Of a stretch of 46,072 nucleotides of DNA, positions 1 to 8,742 are shown piece by piece. The notes under the pieces were generated by a model. The model was not told the DNA's origin and searched no databases. It was given only the letters and a program-made list of their open reading frames with translations. The stretch spans positions 1 to 46,072 of the forward strand of contig JAOPYO010000353.1 in NCBI GenBank assembly GCA_025964575.1, in the 5' to 3' direction. Numbering within the stretch: position 1 is the first letter of the stretch; every line of letters begins with the position of its first letter. A program made the translations under genes and the position numbers. Origin of the DNA: Actinomycetes bacterium (GTDB lineage Bacteria > Actinomycetota > Actinomycetes > Streptosporangiales > Streptosporangiaceae).

Positions 1-630
1 GCGCGGCGTACGGGCCGTACAGACCAATGCACCCAGTTCCATGACCGCCACCGCCCAGCGCGCCGCCACGGAAGGTTCGAGTGGGAGCAGCGACTCCGCC
101 ACGCGCAGTTCGGCGACCGTCTGCGCCTTGGCCGGGTACTCCTGACCGCTGATCATCCGAGCGAGCACCCGGCGCACATTGGTGTCGAGCACCGCGTGCC
201 GCTGCCGGAAGGCGAAACTCGCCACCGCGGCCGCCGTGTAGGCACCGACCCCGGGAAGCGCGAGCAACGAGTCGTACGACTCCGGTACCTGACCGTCGTG
301 CCGGTCGACGATCGCGACCGCGCTGCCATGCAGGCGGAGTGCCCGGCGGGGATATCCCAGGCGGCCCCAGGCGCGTACGGCCTCACCCGATGGCGAAGCG
401 GCCAGCGAAGCTGGATCGGGCCAGCGGGCCAACCATTCCGTCCAGACCGGGAGCACTCGGTTGACCGGGGTCTGCTGCAGCATGATCTCGCTGACCAGGA
501 CACCCCATGGGGTGGCGTCGGGATGACGCCAGGGCAGTTCACGGGCGTTCTCGGTGTACCAGCCCAGGATCGGCTCGGTGTAAATGGACGGACGCATAAC
601 GAGTGCGATTCTTCCACGGCGGGTCGTCAT
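1..630 (-). CDS. mutY: A/G-specific adenine glycosylase MutY (3' end outside window)
   Basis: Base-excision repair enzyme that removes adenine mispaired with 8-oxoguanine. The reverse strand reads open from an ATG at 630 to the window edge (210 codons). Visible family motifs are SEIMLQQTPV with the catalytic Glu, the helix-hairpin-helix LPGVGAYTAAA, and LDTNVRRVLAR with the catalytic Asp. The first Cys expected for the C-terminal 4Fe-4S cluster (ELGALVCTA) lies at the edge, so the cluster and the 8-oxoG recognition domain are missing only because the window stops. A second in-frame ATG at 597 is an equally possible start. It is divergent from the gene at 664, an arrangement I recall for mutY near disA-radA in mycobacteria. 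Confidence 0.93.
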   Translation of the reverse strand, partial: MTTRRGRIALVMRPSIYTEPILGWYTENARELPWRHPDATPWGVLVSEIMLQQTPVNRVLPVWTEWLARWPDPASLAASPSGEAVRAWGRLGYPRRALRLHGSAVAIVDRHDGQVPESYDSLLALPGVGAYTAAAVASFAFRQRHAVLDTNVRRVLARMISGQEYPAKAQTVAELRVAESLLPLEPSVAARWAVAVMELGALVCTARTPR

Positions 631-663
631 GGCCAGCCATGATCGAAAAAGCATACTGTCCGC

Positions 664-1347
664 ATGGATTCGGACACTGAAGGTAGCGGCGAGATCGACG
701 CGTACTGGCGGCGACGCGCCATGGCGCTCGGTGGCGTGCTCGCCTCGGTCGGCCTGCTGGCCTGGGCATGCTCGGGCTCCGACGGCAAGAAGACCCAGCA
801 GATCCGCAATGCCGCCGCGATCGGCACACCCAGCGGCAAAGTCGGCAACGTGCCGGGCGGGGCGGTGAGCCCCTCGCCCGGGGTCGTCATGCCGACGATC
901 ACCGTTACGGCGACGGCGAAGGTCACGGTCGTCCCCACCGTGCCGAAAAAGGCCGGGGACGCCTGCGATCCGGCCGATGTGGTCGTGAACCTCACCGAGA
1001 CGAAGGACACCTTCGGTGGCAAGGAGCACCCGCAGTTCCGGTTGAGCGTGGTGAACACCGGTCCGCGGGCCTGCACCTTCGGTGTCGGGCCCAAGGAACT
1101 GGTGATCCTGATCCGCTCCGGTTCTGGCCTGGTGTGGTCGTCGGCACGCTGCGCCGAGGGGTCGGGTTCCTCCATTCAGATGCTCCGCCGCGGCATCCCG
1201 TACGTCGCCAACGTCGACTGGGACCGGACACGTTCCTCCCCGAGCGGCTGTTCGGGGCAGCGGGACCGCGCCCGCCCCGGCACCTACATGGCGGTCGCCA
1301 GGGAAGGCAAGATCAAGACCGGGCGACAGGTCTTCCGCCTGCGCTAG
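664..1347 (+). CDS. Membrane-anchored secreted protein of unknown function
   Basis: A 227-residue protein with a short charged N-terminus and one hydrophobic segment at about residues 22-36 (ALGGVLASVGLLAWAC), then a Ser/Pro/Thr/Val-rich linker and an extracytoplasmic domain from about residue 95. That domain contains four cysteines that could form disulfides. The segment ends in AWAC-SGSD, but the -1/-3 residues are a weak lipobox, so either an uncleaved anchor or a lipoprotein is possible. It lies between mutY and disA, where mycobacteria (as I recall, Rv3587c) also carry a membrane protein in the same orientation. The extracellular part loosely resembles DUF4232-type beta-sandwich proteins, but I cannot confirm this. 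Confidence 0.75.
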   Translation: MDSDTEGSGEIDAYWRRRAMALGGVLASVGLLAWACSGSDGKKTQQIRNAAAIGTPSGKVGNVPGGAVSPSPGVVMPTITVTATAKVTVVPTVPKKAGDACDPADVVVNLTETKDTFGGKEHPQFRLSVVNTGPRACTFGVGPKELVILIRSGSGLVWSSARCAEGSGSSIQMLRRGIPYVANVDWDRTRSSPSGCSGQRDRARPGTYMAVAREGKIKTGRQVFRLR

Positions 1348-1410
1348 GAGCCTGCTGACGGAACGTAAGACTTCACGCGTTGTCTGCCTGCGGTCATGAC
1401 GCTCTGTGTA

Positions 1411-1464
1411 GTCCAGGTAGACCAGGTAGTCCAAGTAGACCAGGCGGTCCAGGCGGTCCAGGTA
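1411..1464. repeat. Six 9-bp tandem repeats between convergent genes
   Basis: Six consecutive 9-bp units of the form G(T/A)CCA(G/A)G(T/C)(A/G), beginning GTCCAGGTA GACCAGGTA, fill the gap between the ends of the gene at 664 and disA. No stem-loop terminator is evident here. Both strands stay open across it only because 9 is a multiple of 3; I do not think it is coding. Confidence 0.85.
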
Positions 1465-1491
1465 GTGCACAGACGCTGGAGGCGCGGCACG

Positions 1492-2574
1492 TTAGACGTA
1501 GCGCTCCAGGATCGAGGACTCGGCGAGGCGGGACAGACCCTCGCGGACGTTGCGGGCCCGGGACTCGCCGACGCCGCCGACGGCCTGGAGATCGTCGATG
1601 CTGGCGGCGAGCAGCTTCTGCAGTCCACCGAAATGCTCGACCAGTCGATCGACGACGAGGGCAGGCAGCCGTGGCACCTTGGCCAGCAGGCGATATCCCT
1701 TGGGGCTGACCGGTAGGTCGAGCGAGTCGCCGCCGGGGAAGCCCAGCATATCGGCGACCGTGGACAGGTCGAGAAGCTCGGTCGCGGAGAGCGCGTCGAG
1801 CGCGCCCAGCACGTCCGCGCCGCTCCGGATGCGGGTGTCGCCCGGCTGGTAGTCGCGGACGATCAGCTCCCGGTCGATGTCGACGCCGGACACCAGCTCG
1901 TCGAGCTGCAGGGACAGCAACCGACCGTCGGTGCCGAGTTCGACGACGTAGCCCTCGATCTCATCGGCGATGCGGCGCACCATCTCCAGTCGCTGCACGA
2001 CCGCGGTGACGTCGCGGACCGTCACCAGGTCCTCGATCTCCAGCGCGGACAGCGTGCCGGAGACCTCGTCGAGCCTGAGCTTGTAGCGCTCGAGAGTGGC
2101 CAGGGCCTGGTTCGCCTTGGACAGGATGGTCGCGGAGTCCTCGAGGACATAGCGGATGCCGTCGAGGTAGAGCGCGATCATCCGCATGGACTGGCTGACG
2201 GAGATCACGGGGCAGCTGGTCTGCTTCGCCACCCGCTCGGCCGTACGGTGCCGGGTGCCGGACTCCTCAGTCCGGATGGTGGAGTCGGGCACCAGGTGCA
2301 CCGCCGCTCGGACGATACGGGAGTGGTCACTGTCGAGGACGATCGCGCCATCCATCTTCGCCAGCTCCCGCAGACGGGTGGCCGAGAACTCGACGTCGAG
2401 CTCGAAACCGCCGGTGCAGAGCTCCTCGACGGTCTTGTCATAGCCGAGCACGATCAGGCCACCTGTATGGCCGCGCAAGATCCGCTCCAGGCCATCGCGT
2501 ATGGCTGTGCCTGGAGCGACCGCGGCGAGAGTGGCGCGGCGTCGCTCGTCTTGACCCTTTTCATGTGCTGGCAC
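1492..2574 (-). CDS. disA: DNA integrity scanning diadenylate cyclase DisA
   Basis: Makes cyclic di-AMP from two ATP while scanning DNA for branched structures. The 360 residues match the usual length. The N-terminal DAC domain carries the diagnostic DGA (residues 75-77) and RHR (108-110) motifs. A helical linker follows, and the C-terminus has a helix-hairpin-helix ([19 protein letters not shown]). The start is a GTG preceded by a GGGGG tract five bases upstream; the nearby ATG is out of frame. It lies 92 bp downstream of radA on the same strand. RadA is known in Bacillus and mycobacteria to bind DisA and modulate its activity, so co-transcription makes sense. Confidence 0.97.
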   Translation of the reverse strand: MPAHEKGQDERRRATLAAVAPGTAIRDGLERILRGHTGGLIVLGYDKTVEELCTGGFELDVEFSATRLRELAKMDGAIVLDSDHSRIVRAAVHLVPDSTIRTEESGTRHRTAERVAKQTSCPVISVSQSMRMIALYLDGIRYVLEDSATILSKANQALATLERYKLRLDEVSGTLSALEIEDLVTVRDVTAVVQRLEMVRRIADEIEGYVVELGTDGRLLSLQLDELVSGVDIDRELIVRDYQPGDTRIRSGADVLGALDALSATELLDLSTVADMLGFPGGDSLDLPVSPKGYRLLAKVPRLPALVVDRLVEHFGGLQKLLAASIDDLQAVGGVGESRARNVREGLSRLAESSILERYV

Positions 2575-2666
2575 GTGACCCCCGGAGGTCGCTGGACGGC
2601 GCTTAGTTTACCGAGGAGGGCCCACAACCGGCTCCTCCGAGGGTCGCAATTTGCGACTAGGTGTGA

Positions 2667-4103
2667 TCACGGCGCGGTGAACGCCACCTGAAGTGCTTGG
2701 GACAAGCTGTCGACCTCGATGACGGTCATGCCCTCGTATTTGACCGCCGGAGCAAGCCCACTGAGGCTTACCGCCTGCGGATTCTGGGCTTTCTTGAGCG
2801 GGGTCGCCTCGCCCAGCTCCAGCGCGCCGCGTGGCACGATGGCTGAGCGAAACCCGAGCCTACCCGCCTCGGCCAGCCGGCGCCGTACGCCCGGAACCGC
2901 GCGGACCTCCCCGGCCAGCCCCACCTCGCCGAGCGCGATGAGAGTGCTGGAGAGCGTCTGTTCGGTGGCGGAGCCCGCGACGGACAGGGCCACCGCGAGG
3001 TCCACCGAGGTCTCGGTGAGCCGTACGCCGCCGACCGTCGACACGTAGATGTCCTGTTCGTGTGCTTTGAAGCCGCTATGTCTGGCCAGTACGGCCAGCA
3101 CCATGGGCACCCGCGAGGAGTCCAGGCCCGAGGTGGCCCGCCGCGGCTGGGGCAGGAACGACTTGGCGACCAGAGCCTGCACCTCGGTGACCAGCGGCCG
3201 CCGCCCCTCCAGGGTGACGGTGACGCAGGTGCCCGGCACCGGCTCTTCCCGCCGGGTCAGGAACAGCCCGCTCGGGTCGGGCAACCCCACGATCCCCATC
3301 TCCGACAGGTCGAAGCAACCGAGCTCGTCGGTGGGGCCATAGCGATTCTTCACCGCCCGGATCATCCGGAGCCGGCTGTGCCGATCGCCCTCGAAGTAGA
3401 GGACCACGTCCACCAGGTGCTCCAGCAGCCGTGGCCCGGCGATCGCCCCGTCCTTGGTGACGTGGCCGACCAGCACCGTGGTGATGCTCCGTTCCTTGGA
3501 GATCCGGATCAGGTTGGCCGTCACCTCACGGATCTGGGTGACCCCGCCCGGAGCCCCATCGACCTCGGCCGCGCCGATCGTCTGGATCGAGTCGACGATG
3601 AGCATCTTGGGCTGCACCGCGTCGATCTGGCCCAGCACCGCGCCGAGTTCGGTCTCGGCGGCCAGGTAGAGCTTCGGCGCCACCGCCCCGACCCGGTCGG
3701 CGCGCAGGCGTACCTGCTCGGCCGACTCCTCACCGGTGATGTACAACACAGGGGCGTTGTCCGCGCACAGCGCGGCGGCCTCGAGGAGCAGCGTGGACTT
3801 GCCGATGCCGGGCTCGCCGGCCAGCAGGATGACCGCGCCGGGCACCACGCCGCCCCCGAGCACCCGGTCGAGCTCGTCCAGACCGGTGGGCTGGGACTGG
3901 GCCGTACGGACGTCCACCTCGCCTATCGGGCGCGCCGGATTGGCCACGGTCGTGGCCGCGACCAACCGGGGTGGTGCGGCGGGGGCGCCCGCCTCGCCGA
4001 CGGTGCCCCAGGTCTGGCATTCACCGCACCGACCCACCCACTTCGAGGTCTGCCAGCCGCACTCGGAGCAGCGGAAGGCCGGAGCCTTCGTCGTCTTCGC
4101 CAT
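2667..4103 (-). CDS. radA: DNA repair protein RadA
   Basis: RecA-like ATPase that promotes branch migration of recombination intermediates. The 478 residues contain, in order, a four-Cys zinc finger (C12, C15, C26, C29), Walker A GEPGIGKST (about 96-104), Walker B ending at D171, the RadA signature KNRYG (252-256) and a C-terminal Lon-protease-like domain. The ATG at 4103 begins MAKTTKAPAFRCSECG, the canonical start. A -10-like TACTGT on the reverse strand (plus 4111-4116) sits seven bases before the ATG, so the mRNA may be leaderless. Reading frame stays open far upstream, but that part belongs to the neighbouring hydrolase in another frame. Confidence 0.97.
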   Translation of the reverse strand: MAKTTKAPAFRCSECGWQTSKWVGRCGECQTWGTVGEAGAPAAPPRLVAATTVANPARPIGEVDVRTAQSQPTGLDELDRVLGGGVVPGAVILLAGEPGIGKSTLLLEAAALCADNAPVLYITGEESAEQVRLRADRVGAVAPKLYLAAETELGAVLGQIDAVQPKMLIVDSIQTIGAAEVDGAPGGVTQIREVTANLIRISKERSITTVLVGHVTKDGAIAGPRLLEHLVDVVLYFEGDRHSRLRMIRAVKNRYGPTDELGCFDLSEMGIVGLPDPSGLFLTRREEPVPGTCVTVTLEGRRPLVTEVQALVAKSFLPQPRRATSGLDSSRVPMVLAVLARHSGFKAHEQDIYVSTVGGVRLTETSVDLAVALSVAGSATEQTLSSTLIALGEVGLAGEVRAVPGVRRRLAEAGRLGFRSAIVPRGALELGEATPLKKAQNPQAVSLSGLAPAVKYEGMTVIEVDSLSQALQVAFTAP

Positions 4104-4303
4104 GCAGCGCACAGTACGGGCCGCCACCGACGTTTCCGATGTGAGCCCATGAGATGTGGGAGACCGCCGGGGTTCAAGGAGCTTGCAAAGACTCCAGTGA
4201 CGCCCGGTGATGAGTGGTGGCGGTCGGCTCCGGACGTCAGAGGTGGGCCGAGGGTGTCCTGCCCGCAGTCCCGAGGCACGTGACGGCTGCCCAAGCCCCT
4301 GGG

Positions 4304-5353
4304 CTAGAGCGCCTTGTGGGCTCGGCCGATCAGGTCGCCGAGGTAGTCGGAGACGATGCCAGGTCGCTCCAGCATGGCCATGTGGCCGACCACCGGCACT
4401 ATCTCCAGCTGGGCCGTCGGGCACTTGGTCACGATCTCCAGGCTGTGGCCCAGCGGGGTGAGCACGTCGTTCTCGGCGCCGATGACGAGAGTGTCGATGT
4501 TCCGCAGCGCCGAACAGCTGCCGATCGTCTTGTGCGCGATCATCGAGCCGAAGAAGTCGACCAACGCCTCCATCCGGGTGTCGGTCAGCATCTGCTCGCA
4601 GAAGCGAATGGCGGTGGGGCTGGCGTCCGGGCCGAAGGCGATGTAGTCCTCGATCAGCATGGCGCCGTCCCGGCCCAGGTGCCGGACCCGCTCGATCACC
4701 GGGGCGCCGAGGCCCGCGGCGCGCAGGCCGTGCGGCATCAGCTGCTGGGTAAGCCGGGCCAGCACCAACGGGAGGCCGAGGGTGACCTCGTTGAGCCCGC
4801 CCGAGGAGGTGTTCAGCAGGCCTGCGGCGACGATCTTCCGGCCGAACAGCTCGGGGTGCTCGTCGGCATAACGCATGATCGTCATGCCGCCCATGGAGTG
4901 CCCGATCAGCACGACCGGGGTGCCCTCCGGCACGGTCTGGTCGATGACGGCGGCCAGGTCGTGGGCCAGCTGGGGAATGCCGTAGGTGTGCCGGTCGCCG
5001 CCGCCGGAGCGGCCGTGCCCGCGCTGGTCCCAGAACACCAGCCGACCGAGCCCCCGCAGTGCCTTGCGCTGGAAGTGCCAGGAGTCCTGGGTGAGCGTCC
5101 AGCCGTGCGAGAAGACGATCGCGAGATCCGTACGATCCGTACCGTCGATCTCGGTGTAGAGCCGGGTGCCGTCGTGAGCCTGGACCGGTACGACCTTGCC
5201 GCGCAGCGAGCCGAACGGTTCGGTGGCATGCAGGTCGGGGCGCAGCTCGAGCTTGCGTACGGCACGCCGCCCGGCGACCCTGCCCGCGACGAGGGCGCCT
5301 CCGACAGCGCCTCCCACAGCGGTGGCGGCAAGAATCTTGCTGCGTCGGCTCAT
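4304..5353 (-). CDS. Alpha/beta-fold hydrolase
   Basis: A 349-residue alpha/beta hydrolase with an N-terminal hydrophobic Ala/Gly-rich segment (about residues 8-28) that may anchor it to the membrane. The oxyanion region is FSHGWTL, the nucleophile elbow is GHSMGG, the probable catalytic Asp is in GAENDVLTP and the His in VVGHMAMLE. A good ribosome site (GGGAGAA) precedes the ATG by eight bases. It is about 200 bp upstream of radA on the same strand. The stop codon lies in a small GCCCA/TGGGC inverted repeat (4289-4304), a weak possible terminator. Substrate unknown; a lipid or ester hydrolase is likely. Confidence 0.88.
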   Translation of the reverse strand: MSRRSKILAATAVGGAVGGALVAGRVAGRRAVRKLELRPDLHATEPFGSLRGKVVPVQAHDGTRLYTEIDGTDRTDLAIVFSHGWTLTQDSWHFQRKALRGLGRLVFWDQRGHGRSGGGDRHTYGIPQLAHDLAAVIDQTVPEGTPVVLIGHSMGGMTIMRYADEHPELFGRKIVAAGLLNTSSGGLNEVTLGLPLVLARLTQQLMPHGLRAAGLGAPVIERVRHLGRDGAMLIEDYIAFGPDASPTAIRFCEQMLTDTRMEALVDFFGSMIAHKTIGSCSALRNIDTLVIGAENDVLTPLGHSLEIVTKCPTAQLEIVPVVGHMAMLERPGIVSDYLGDLIGRAHKAL

Positions 5354-5465
5354 GTGTGTGTTCTCCCGGATACGCGGTGGCCAAGCCGTGCCAGATTCGG
5401 CACCGACATTGTTCTACGGGAGGTCCAATAGAGGCTACTGTCGTGGCCCATATGTGACTAACCCG

Positions 5466-6164
5466 TCAGTAACGTCGCCACCACAGATTGACCGCGTAGT
5501 CCACCTCGGCGCCCTCGTGTTCCGCTTCGAATGCGTCCGCGAGCTCCGCGGGGAACTCGATCCGCAGCACCGCTGCAAGATCGGCCCGGCTCTCGAACGA
5601 CCAGCGGATGGTGAGGGGCTTTCTGGTGAAGCCCTGCCGGACCCAGAATCGTTCCACCGCGCCCGGGTCGTACGCCGGTAGCCAGCGCCGGAACCAGCCG
5701 CCGAAAGTGGACCGGGTCGCGTCGTTGTCTATGACGAACGCCACACCGCCCCGGCGCAGGACCCTCCGTAGTTCCGCCAGCCCGGGTTCACAGCCCGGTC
5801 CGAAGAAATATGCCCACCGAGCGTGAACCACGTCGACCGACGCGTCGGGCAGCGGGAGCGCCTGCGCGGCCCCGGTGCGCACGGTCACGTTGCCCAGTTC
5901 GCGGACCCTTTTCCGGGCCGCCGCGGCCAACCCGGCATGTGGCTCCACGCCGACCACGCGCGCCGCCGTACGGGCGAAAACCGGCAGGTGGAAGCCGGTG
6001 CCACAGCCCACGTCGAGCACCGTCGCGGTGTCCCAGGGGCGGATGGCGCGCATGGCCTCCTCAAGGCGGCCGTCCGGGTCGACGGCACGGTTCTCCACCT
6101 CGTACAGCTGGGGGGAATTCCAGATGTTGGGGCTGGGTACGGCCCCGGGGGCTATCTCGACCAC
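5466..6164 (-). CDS. Class I SAM-dependent methyltransferase
   Basis: Predicted small-molecule methyltransferase of 232 residues. The SAM-binding motif I reads VLDVGCGTGFHLPVF, followed by the acidic end of strand 2 (VVGVEPHAG) and the motif IV region (VDVVHARWAYFFGPG), a Methyltransf_11 layout. I chose the GTG at 6164 because the homologous part begins there; an in-frame ATG at 6245 would add 27 residues that look non-conserved. A TACGCT -10-like box lies seven bases before the GTG, again suggesting a leaderless message. It is 112 bp upstream of the alpha/beta hydrolase. Substrate unknown. Confidence 0.82.
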   Translation of the reverse strand: MVEIAPGAVPSPNIWNSPQLYEVENRAVDPDGRLEEAMRAIRPWDTATVLDVGCGTGFHLPVFARTAARVVGVEPHAGLAAAARKRVRELGNVTVRTGAAQALPLPDASVDVVHARWAYFFGPGCEPGLAELRRVLRRGGVAFVIDNDATRSTFGGWFRRWLPAYDPGAVERFWVRQGFTRKPLTIRWSFESRADLAAVLRIEFPAELADAFEAEHEGAEVDYAVNLWWRRY

Positions 6165-6336
6165 ATGACCGAGCGTAGTCAGTGTGAGAGTCAGGTAACA
6201 GGAATCGCCGTGGCCGTGAGGATCGGTTCCTTGCTGACAACGCATAGGCTTTCTATTTGCGTGGAGCTACGCCGGGCCATGCCCCGCGGAGCGCACGTCT
6301 GAACACTTGCCGCAGCGAGCAACAGGCGAGGGAGCT

Positions 6337-7221
6337 TTGACCCCGGACTACAACGACGCCATCGCACGAGAGATCCGGGTCCCGGATGCCCCGATCACGC
6401 TCTCGACGGCATCGGTCTACCCGGAGAAAGTGCCTGCGGCCTTCGAGATCGCCTCCACGCTGGGCTATGACGGCATCGAGGTCATGGTCTCGCTCGACGC
6501 CTCGTCCCAGGACCTGAGTGTGCTGCGACGGTTGGCGGACTACCACGAGATCCCCATCATGTCGGTGCACGCGCCCTGCCTTCTGCTGACCCAGCGGGTA
6601 TGGGGCCGGGACCCATGGGGCAAGCTGGTGCGCTCCAGGGAGGTGGCCGAGGAACTCGGCGCCTCGGTGGTGGTGGTGCATCCGCCGTTCCGCTGGCAGC
6701 GGGACTACGCCCGGGAGTTCGAGGTCGGTCTCGCCCGGATGCAGGAGGAGACCGACGTCGTCTTCGCGGTCGAGAACATGTTCCCGGTGCGGGCGCGAGG
6801 CACCGAGGTAGGGATGTACTCCCCCGGCTGGAACCCTGTCGACCAGGACTTCCCGTTCGTCACCCTCGACCTCTCCCACACCGCCCTGTCGGGGTCGGAC
6901 CCACTCGACATGGCCGGGCAGTTGGGTGACCGGCTCCGCCATGTCCACCTTGCCGACGGTGTGGGCATCTCCAACCGTGACGAGCACCTCGTGCCGGGCC
7001 GCGGCGGTCAGCCATGCGAGGAGATGCTGGAGAAGCTCGCAGTCGACGGCTACCGCGGCCACATCGTGCTCGAGGTCAACACCCGCCGGGCCACCAACCG
7101 TGCCGAGCGCACGGAGGATCTGGCCGAGGCGCTCGCGTTCACCCGGCTCCATCTGGCGGCCGCCAACCCGGTCTGGGAGGTCACGCCGGGCGGCGAGGTG
7201 TCCCCCAGAGGCGGTCGCTGA
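6337..7221 (+). CDS. Sugar phosphate isomerase/epimerase-like TIM-barrel protein
   Basis: About 294 residues of the AP-endonuclease-2/xylose isomerase-like family. Signature stretches are [52 protein letters not shown] and VHLADG, the His/Glu/Asp residues that normally line the metal site at the barrel mouth. The TTG at 6337 (protein begins [11 protein letters not shown]) is preceded by AGGGAG; an upstream TTG at 6307 would add ten residues. The protein matches what I remember of mycobacterial Rv0498, which lies just before proC there. The reaction is unknown. Confidence 0.85.
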   Translation: MTPDYNDAIAREIRVPDAPITLSTASVYPEKVPAAFEIASTLGYDGIEVMVSLDASSQDLSVLRRLADYHEIPIMSVHAPCLLLTQRVWGRDPWGKLVRSREVAEELGASVVVVHPPFRWQRDYAREFEVGLARMQEETDVVFAVENMFPVRARGTEVGMYSPGWNPVDQDFPFVTLDLSHTALSGSDPLDMAGQLGDRLRHVHLADGVGISNRDEHLVPGRGGQPCEEMLEKLAVDGYRGHIVLEVNTRRATNRAERTEDLAEALAFTRLHLAAANPVWEVTPGGEVSPRGGR

Positions 7222-7291
7222 TGTCGGCGGCGTGGGTCGGAATGGGTACGCCAGGGATGGGTTGTGGCGGCTTGTTCGGGAGCGGTCACTG

Positions 7292-7879
7292 ATGGTGTCA
7301 GCCCGGCCGGGGCGTCGCCCAGGCCGTCGGCCTGGGCCGACCGAGACCAGGGAGACCATCCTGGCGTCGGCCCGTGCGCTGTTCGCGGAGAAGGGGTACG
7401 ACGGGGCTTCCGCCCGTTCGATCGCCCGTGCCGCCGGGGTCGACCCCGCCCTGGTTCATCACTTCTTCGGTAGCAAAGAGGGCCTCTTCGTCGCGGCGAT
7501 GGAGTTCCCGTTCGACCCGACGCAATTGGTGCCGTATATCACCGCCGGCCCCAGGGAACAGATCGGCGAGCGGATCGTCAGGGTCTTCCTGTCCATCTGG
7601 GGGGACCCCCAGATCCGTCCCCGGGCCATCGCCATCGTGCGGTCGGCCTCCACCAGCGAGCAGGGCGCGGCGATCCTGCGTGAGTTCGCCACCTCGGCTT
7701 TGCTCGGCAGGGTCGCCGACGCGTTGGGCGTGCCCAGGCTCCGGATCAACGCCGCAGCAGGGCAGATGATCGGCGTGATGATCATGCGGTACATCGTGGG
7801 GGTCGAACCGATCGCCTCCGCCACCGAGGACGAACTCGTCGAGCTCCTCGCCCCCACCGTGCAGCGTTACCTTGATTGA
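7292..7879 (+). CDS. TetR-family transcriptional regulator
   Basis: A 195-residue repressor. After a basic Gly-Arg-Pro-rich leader, the TetR helix-turn-helix is clear: TRETILASARALFAEKGYDGASARSIARAAGVDPALVHHFF, here residues about 18-58. The rest is a ligand-binding helical domain of the TetR_C_17 type. The frame is open upstream but the ATG at 7292 begins the conserved N-terminus. It lies 137 bp before a two-gene ABC exporter on the same strand, and a palindrome overlaps the exporter's start codon. A drug-responsive repressor of that exporter is the natural inference. Confidence 0.92.
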   Translation: MVSARPGRRPGRRPGPTETRETILASARALFAEKGYDGASARSIARAAGVDPALVHHFFGSKEGLFVAAMEFPFDPTQLVPYITAGPREQIGERIVRVFLSIWGDPQIRPRAIAIVRSASTSEQGAAILREFATSALLGRVADALGVPRLRINAAAGQMIGVMIMRYIVGVEPIASATEDELVELLAPTVQRYLD

Positions 7880-7981
7880 GCCGAGACCGAACCTCTCCCC
7901 GATCACCCGCTAAAGCGCAGTGCACGGGAACCACCGGCCCGGCCCGTGTGACCGCACCCGCGAGAGAACCCGGAACACACC

Positions 7982-8010
7982 TTGACGGGAGAGTCCTGTC
8001 GACTTAAATT
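7982..8010 (+). promoter_or_regulatory. Strong promoter for the ABC exporter, leaderless start
   Basis: TTGACG (7982-7987), a 17-bp spacer and TAAATT (8005-8010) form a near-consensus housekeeping promoter. Only six bases separate the -10 from the ATG at 8017, so transcription should begin at or next to the start codon, giving a leaderless mRNA. Confidence 0.75.
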
Positions 8011-8023
8011 CATCACATGATGA
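8010..8023. promoter_or_regulatory. Palindromic operator candidate over the start codon
   Basis: The 14-bp palindrome TCATCACATGATGA begins at the last base of the -10 box and includes the ATG ATG start of the ABC ATPase gene. A repressor bound here would cover the transcription start. The TetR gene 137 bp upstream is the obvious candidate. Confidence 0.55.
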
Positions 8024-8742
8024 GTTCAGCGGTGAGCGTTGCGGACCTGCGCGTCGAGCGAGGCGGGCAAGAAGTGCTGCACGGCCTCGATTTCGAGGTG
8101 CTGCGCGGCTCCGTCGTGGGGCTGCTCGGACCGAGCGGTTGTGGCAAGACGACCCTCATGCGGGCGATCGTGGGCGTCCAGATCGTCAAGAGCGGCGCCG
8201 TCACGGTCCTCGGTCATCCAGCGGGCAGCAAGGAATTGCGCCGTAGAGTCGGGTACGCCACACAGAATCCGGCGGTCTACGTCGACCTGACCGTTCTGGA
8301 GAACCTCCGATACTTCGCCTCCGTGTTGGGCGCGCCCAAGGGCGACGCCGAGAGGGTCGTCGACGAGGTCGGCCTGGGACAGGCCCAGAACCAGATCGTC
8401 GGCTCGCTTTCCGGCGGGCAGCGAGGCCGCGCCAGCCTGGCCGTCGCACTGCTCGGCAGGCCCGAGCTGGTGGTGCTGGACGAGCCCACGGTGGGTCTCG
8501 ACCCGGTGCTGCGAGAGGAGTTGTGGGAGCTGTTCAACGAGCTGGCCGAGCAGGGCGCCACGCTGCTGATCTCCAGCCATGTCATGGACGAGGCCGCCCG
8601 CTGTGAGCGGCTGCTGCTCCTGCGGGACGGCGATCTCCTCGCCGACGACACTCCGGACGGGCTGCGCGCCGGGACCGGCACGGACGACCTTGATGAGGCG
8701 TTCCTGCGCCTCATCAACGAGAAGCAGGAGACCCCGGCATGA
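8017..8742 (+). CDS. ABC transporter ATP-binding protein (drug-exporter type)
   Basis: A 241-residue ATPase with Walker A GPSGCGKTT (about 34-42), a Q-loop (GYATQNPAV), signature LSGGQRGR, Walker B LVVLDEPT and the switch His in LLISSHVMDEA. The layout is that of the DrrA/CcmA-like exporter subfamily. Two consecutive ATG codons open the gene; the first lies six bases after the -10. The gene overlaps the permease start by four bases (ATGA), so the two are translationally coupled. Confidence 0.95.
   Translation: MMSSAVSVADLRVERGGQEVLHGLDFEVLRGSVVGLLGPSGCGKTTLMRAIVGVQIVKSGAVTVLGHPAGSKELRRRVGYATQNPAVYVDLTVLENLRYFASVLGAPKGDAERVVDEVGLGQAQNQIVGSLSGGQRGRASLAVALLGRPELVVLDEPTVGLDPVLREELWELFNELAEQGATLLISSHVMDEAARCERLLLLRDGDLLADDTPDGLRAGTGTDDLDEAFLRLINEKQETPA

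Noticed and set aside
4104..5384. A 905-codon open frame joining radA to a long Arg/Ala/Pro-rich upstream segment
   Set aside because: The upstream part overlaps the alpha/beta hydrolase in another frame and has shadow-frame composition; RadA homology begins at the ATG at 4103.
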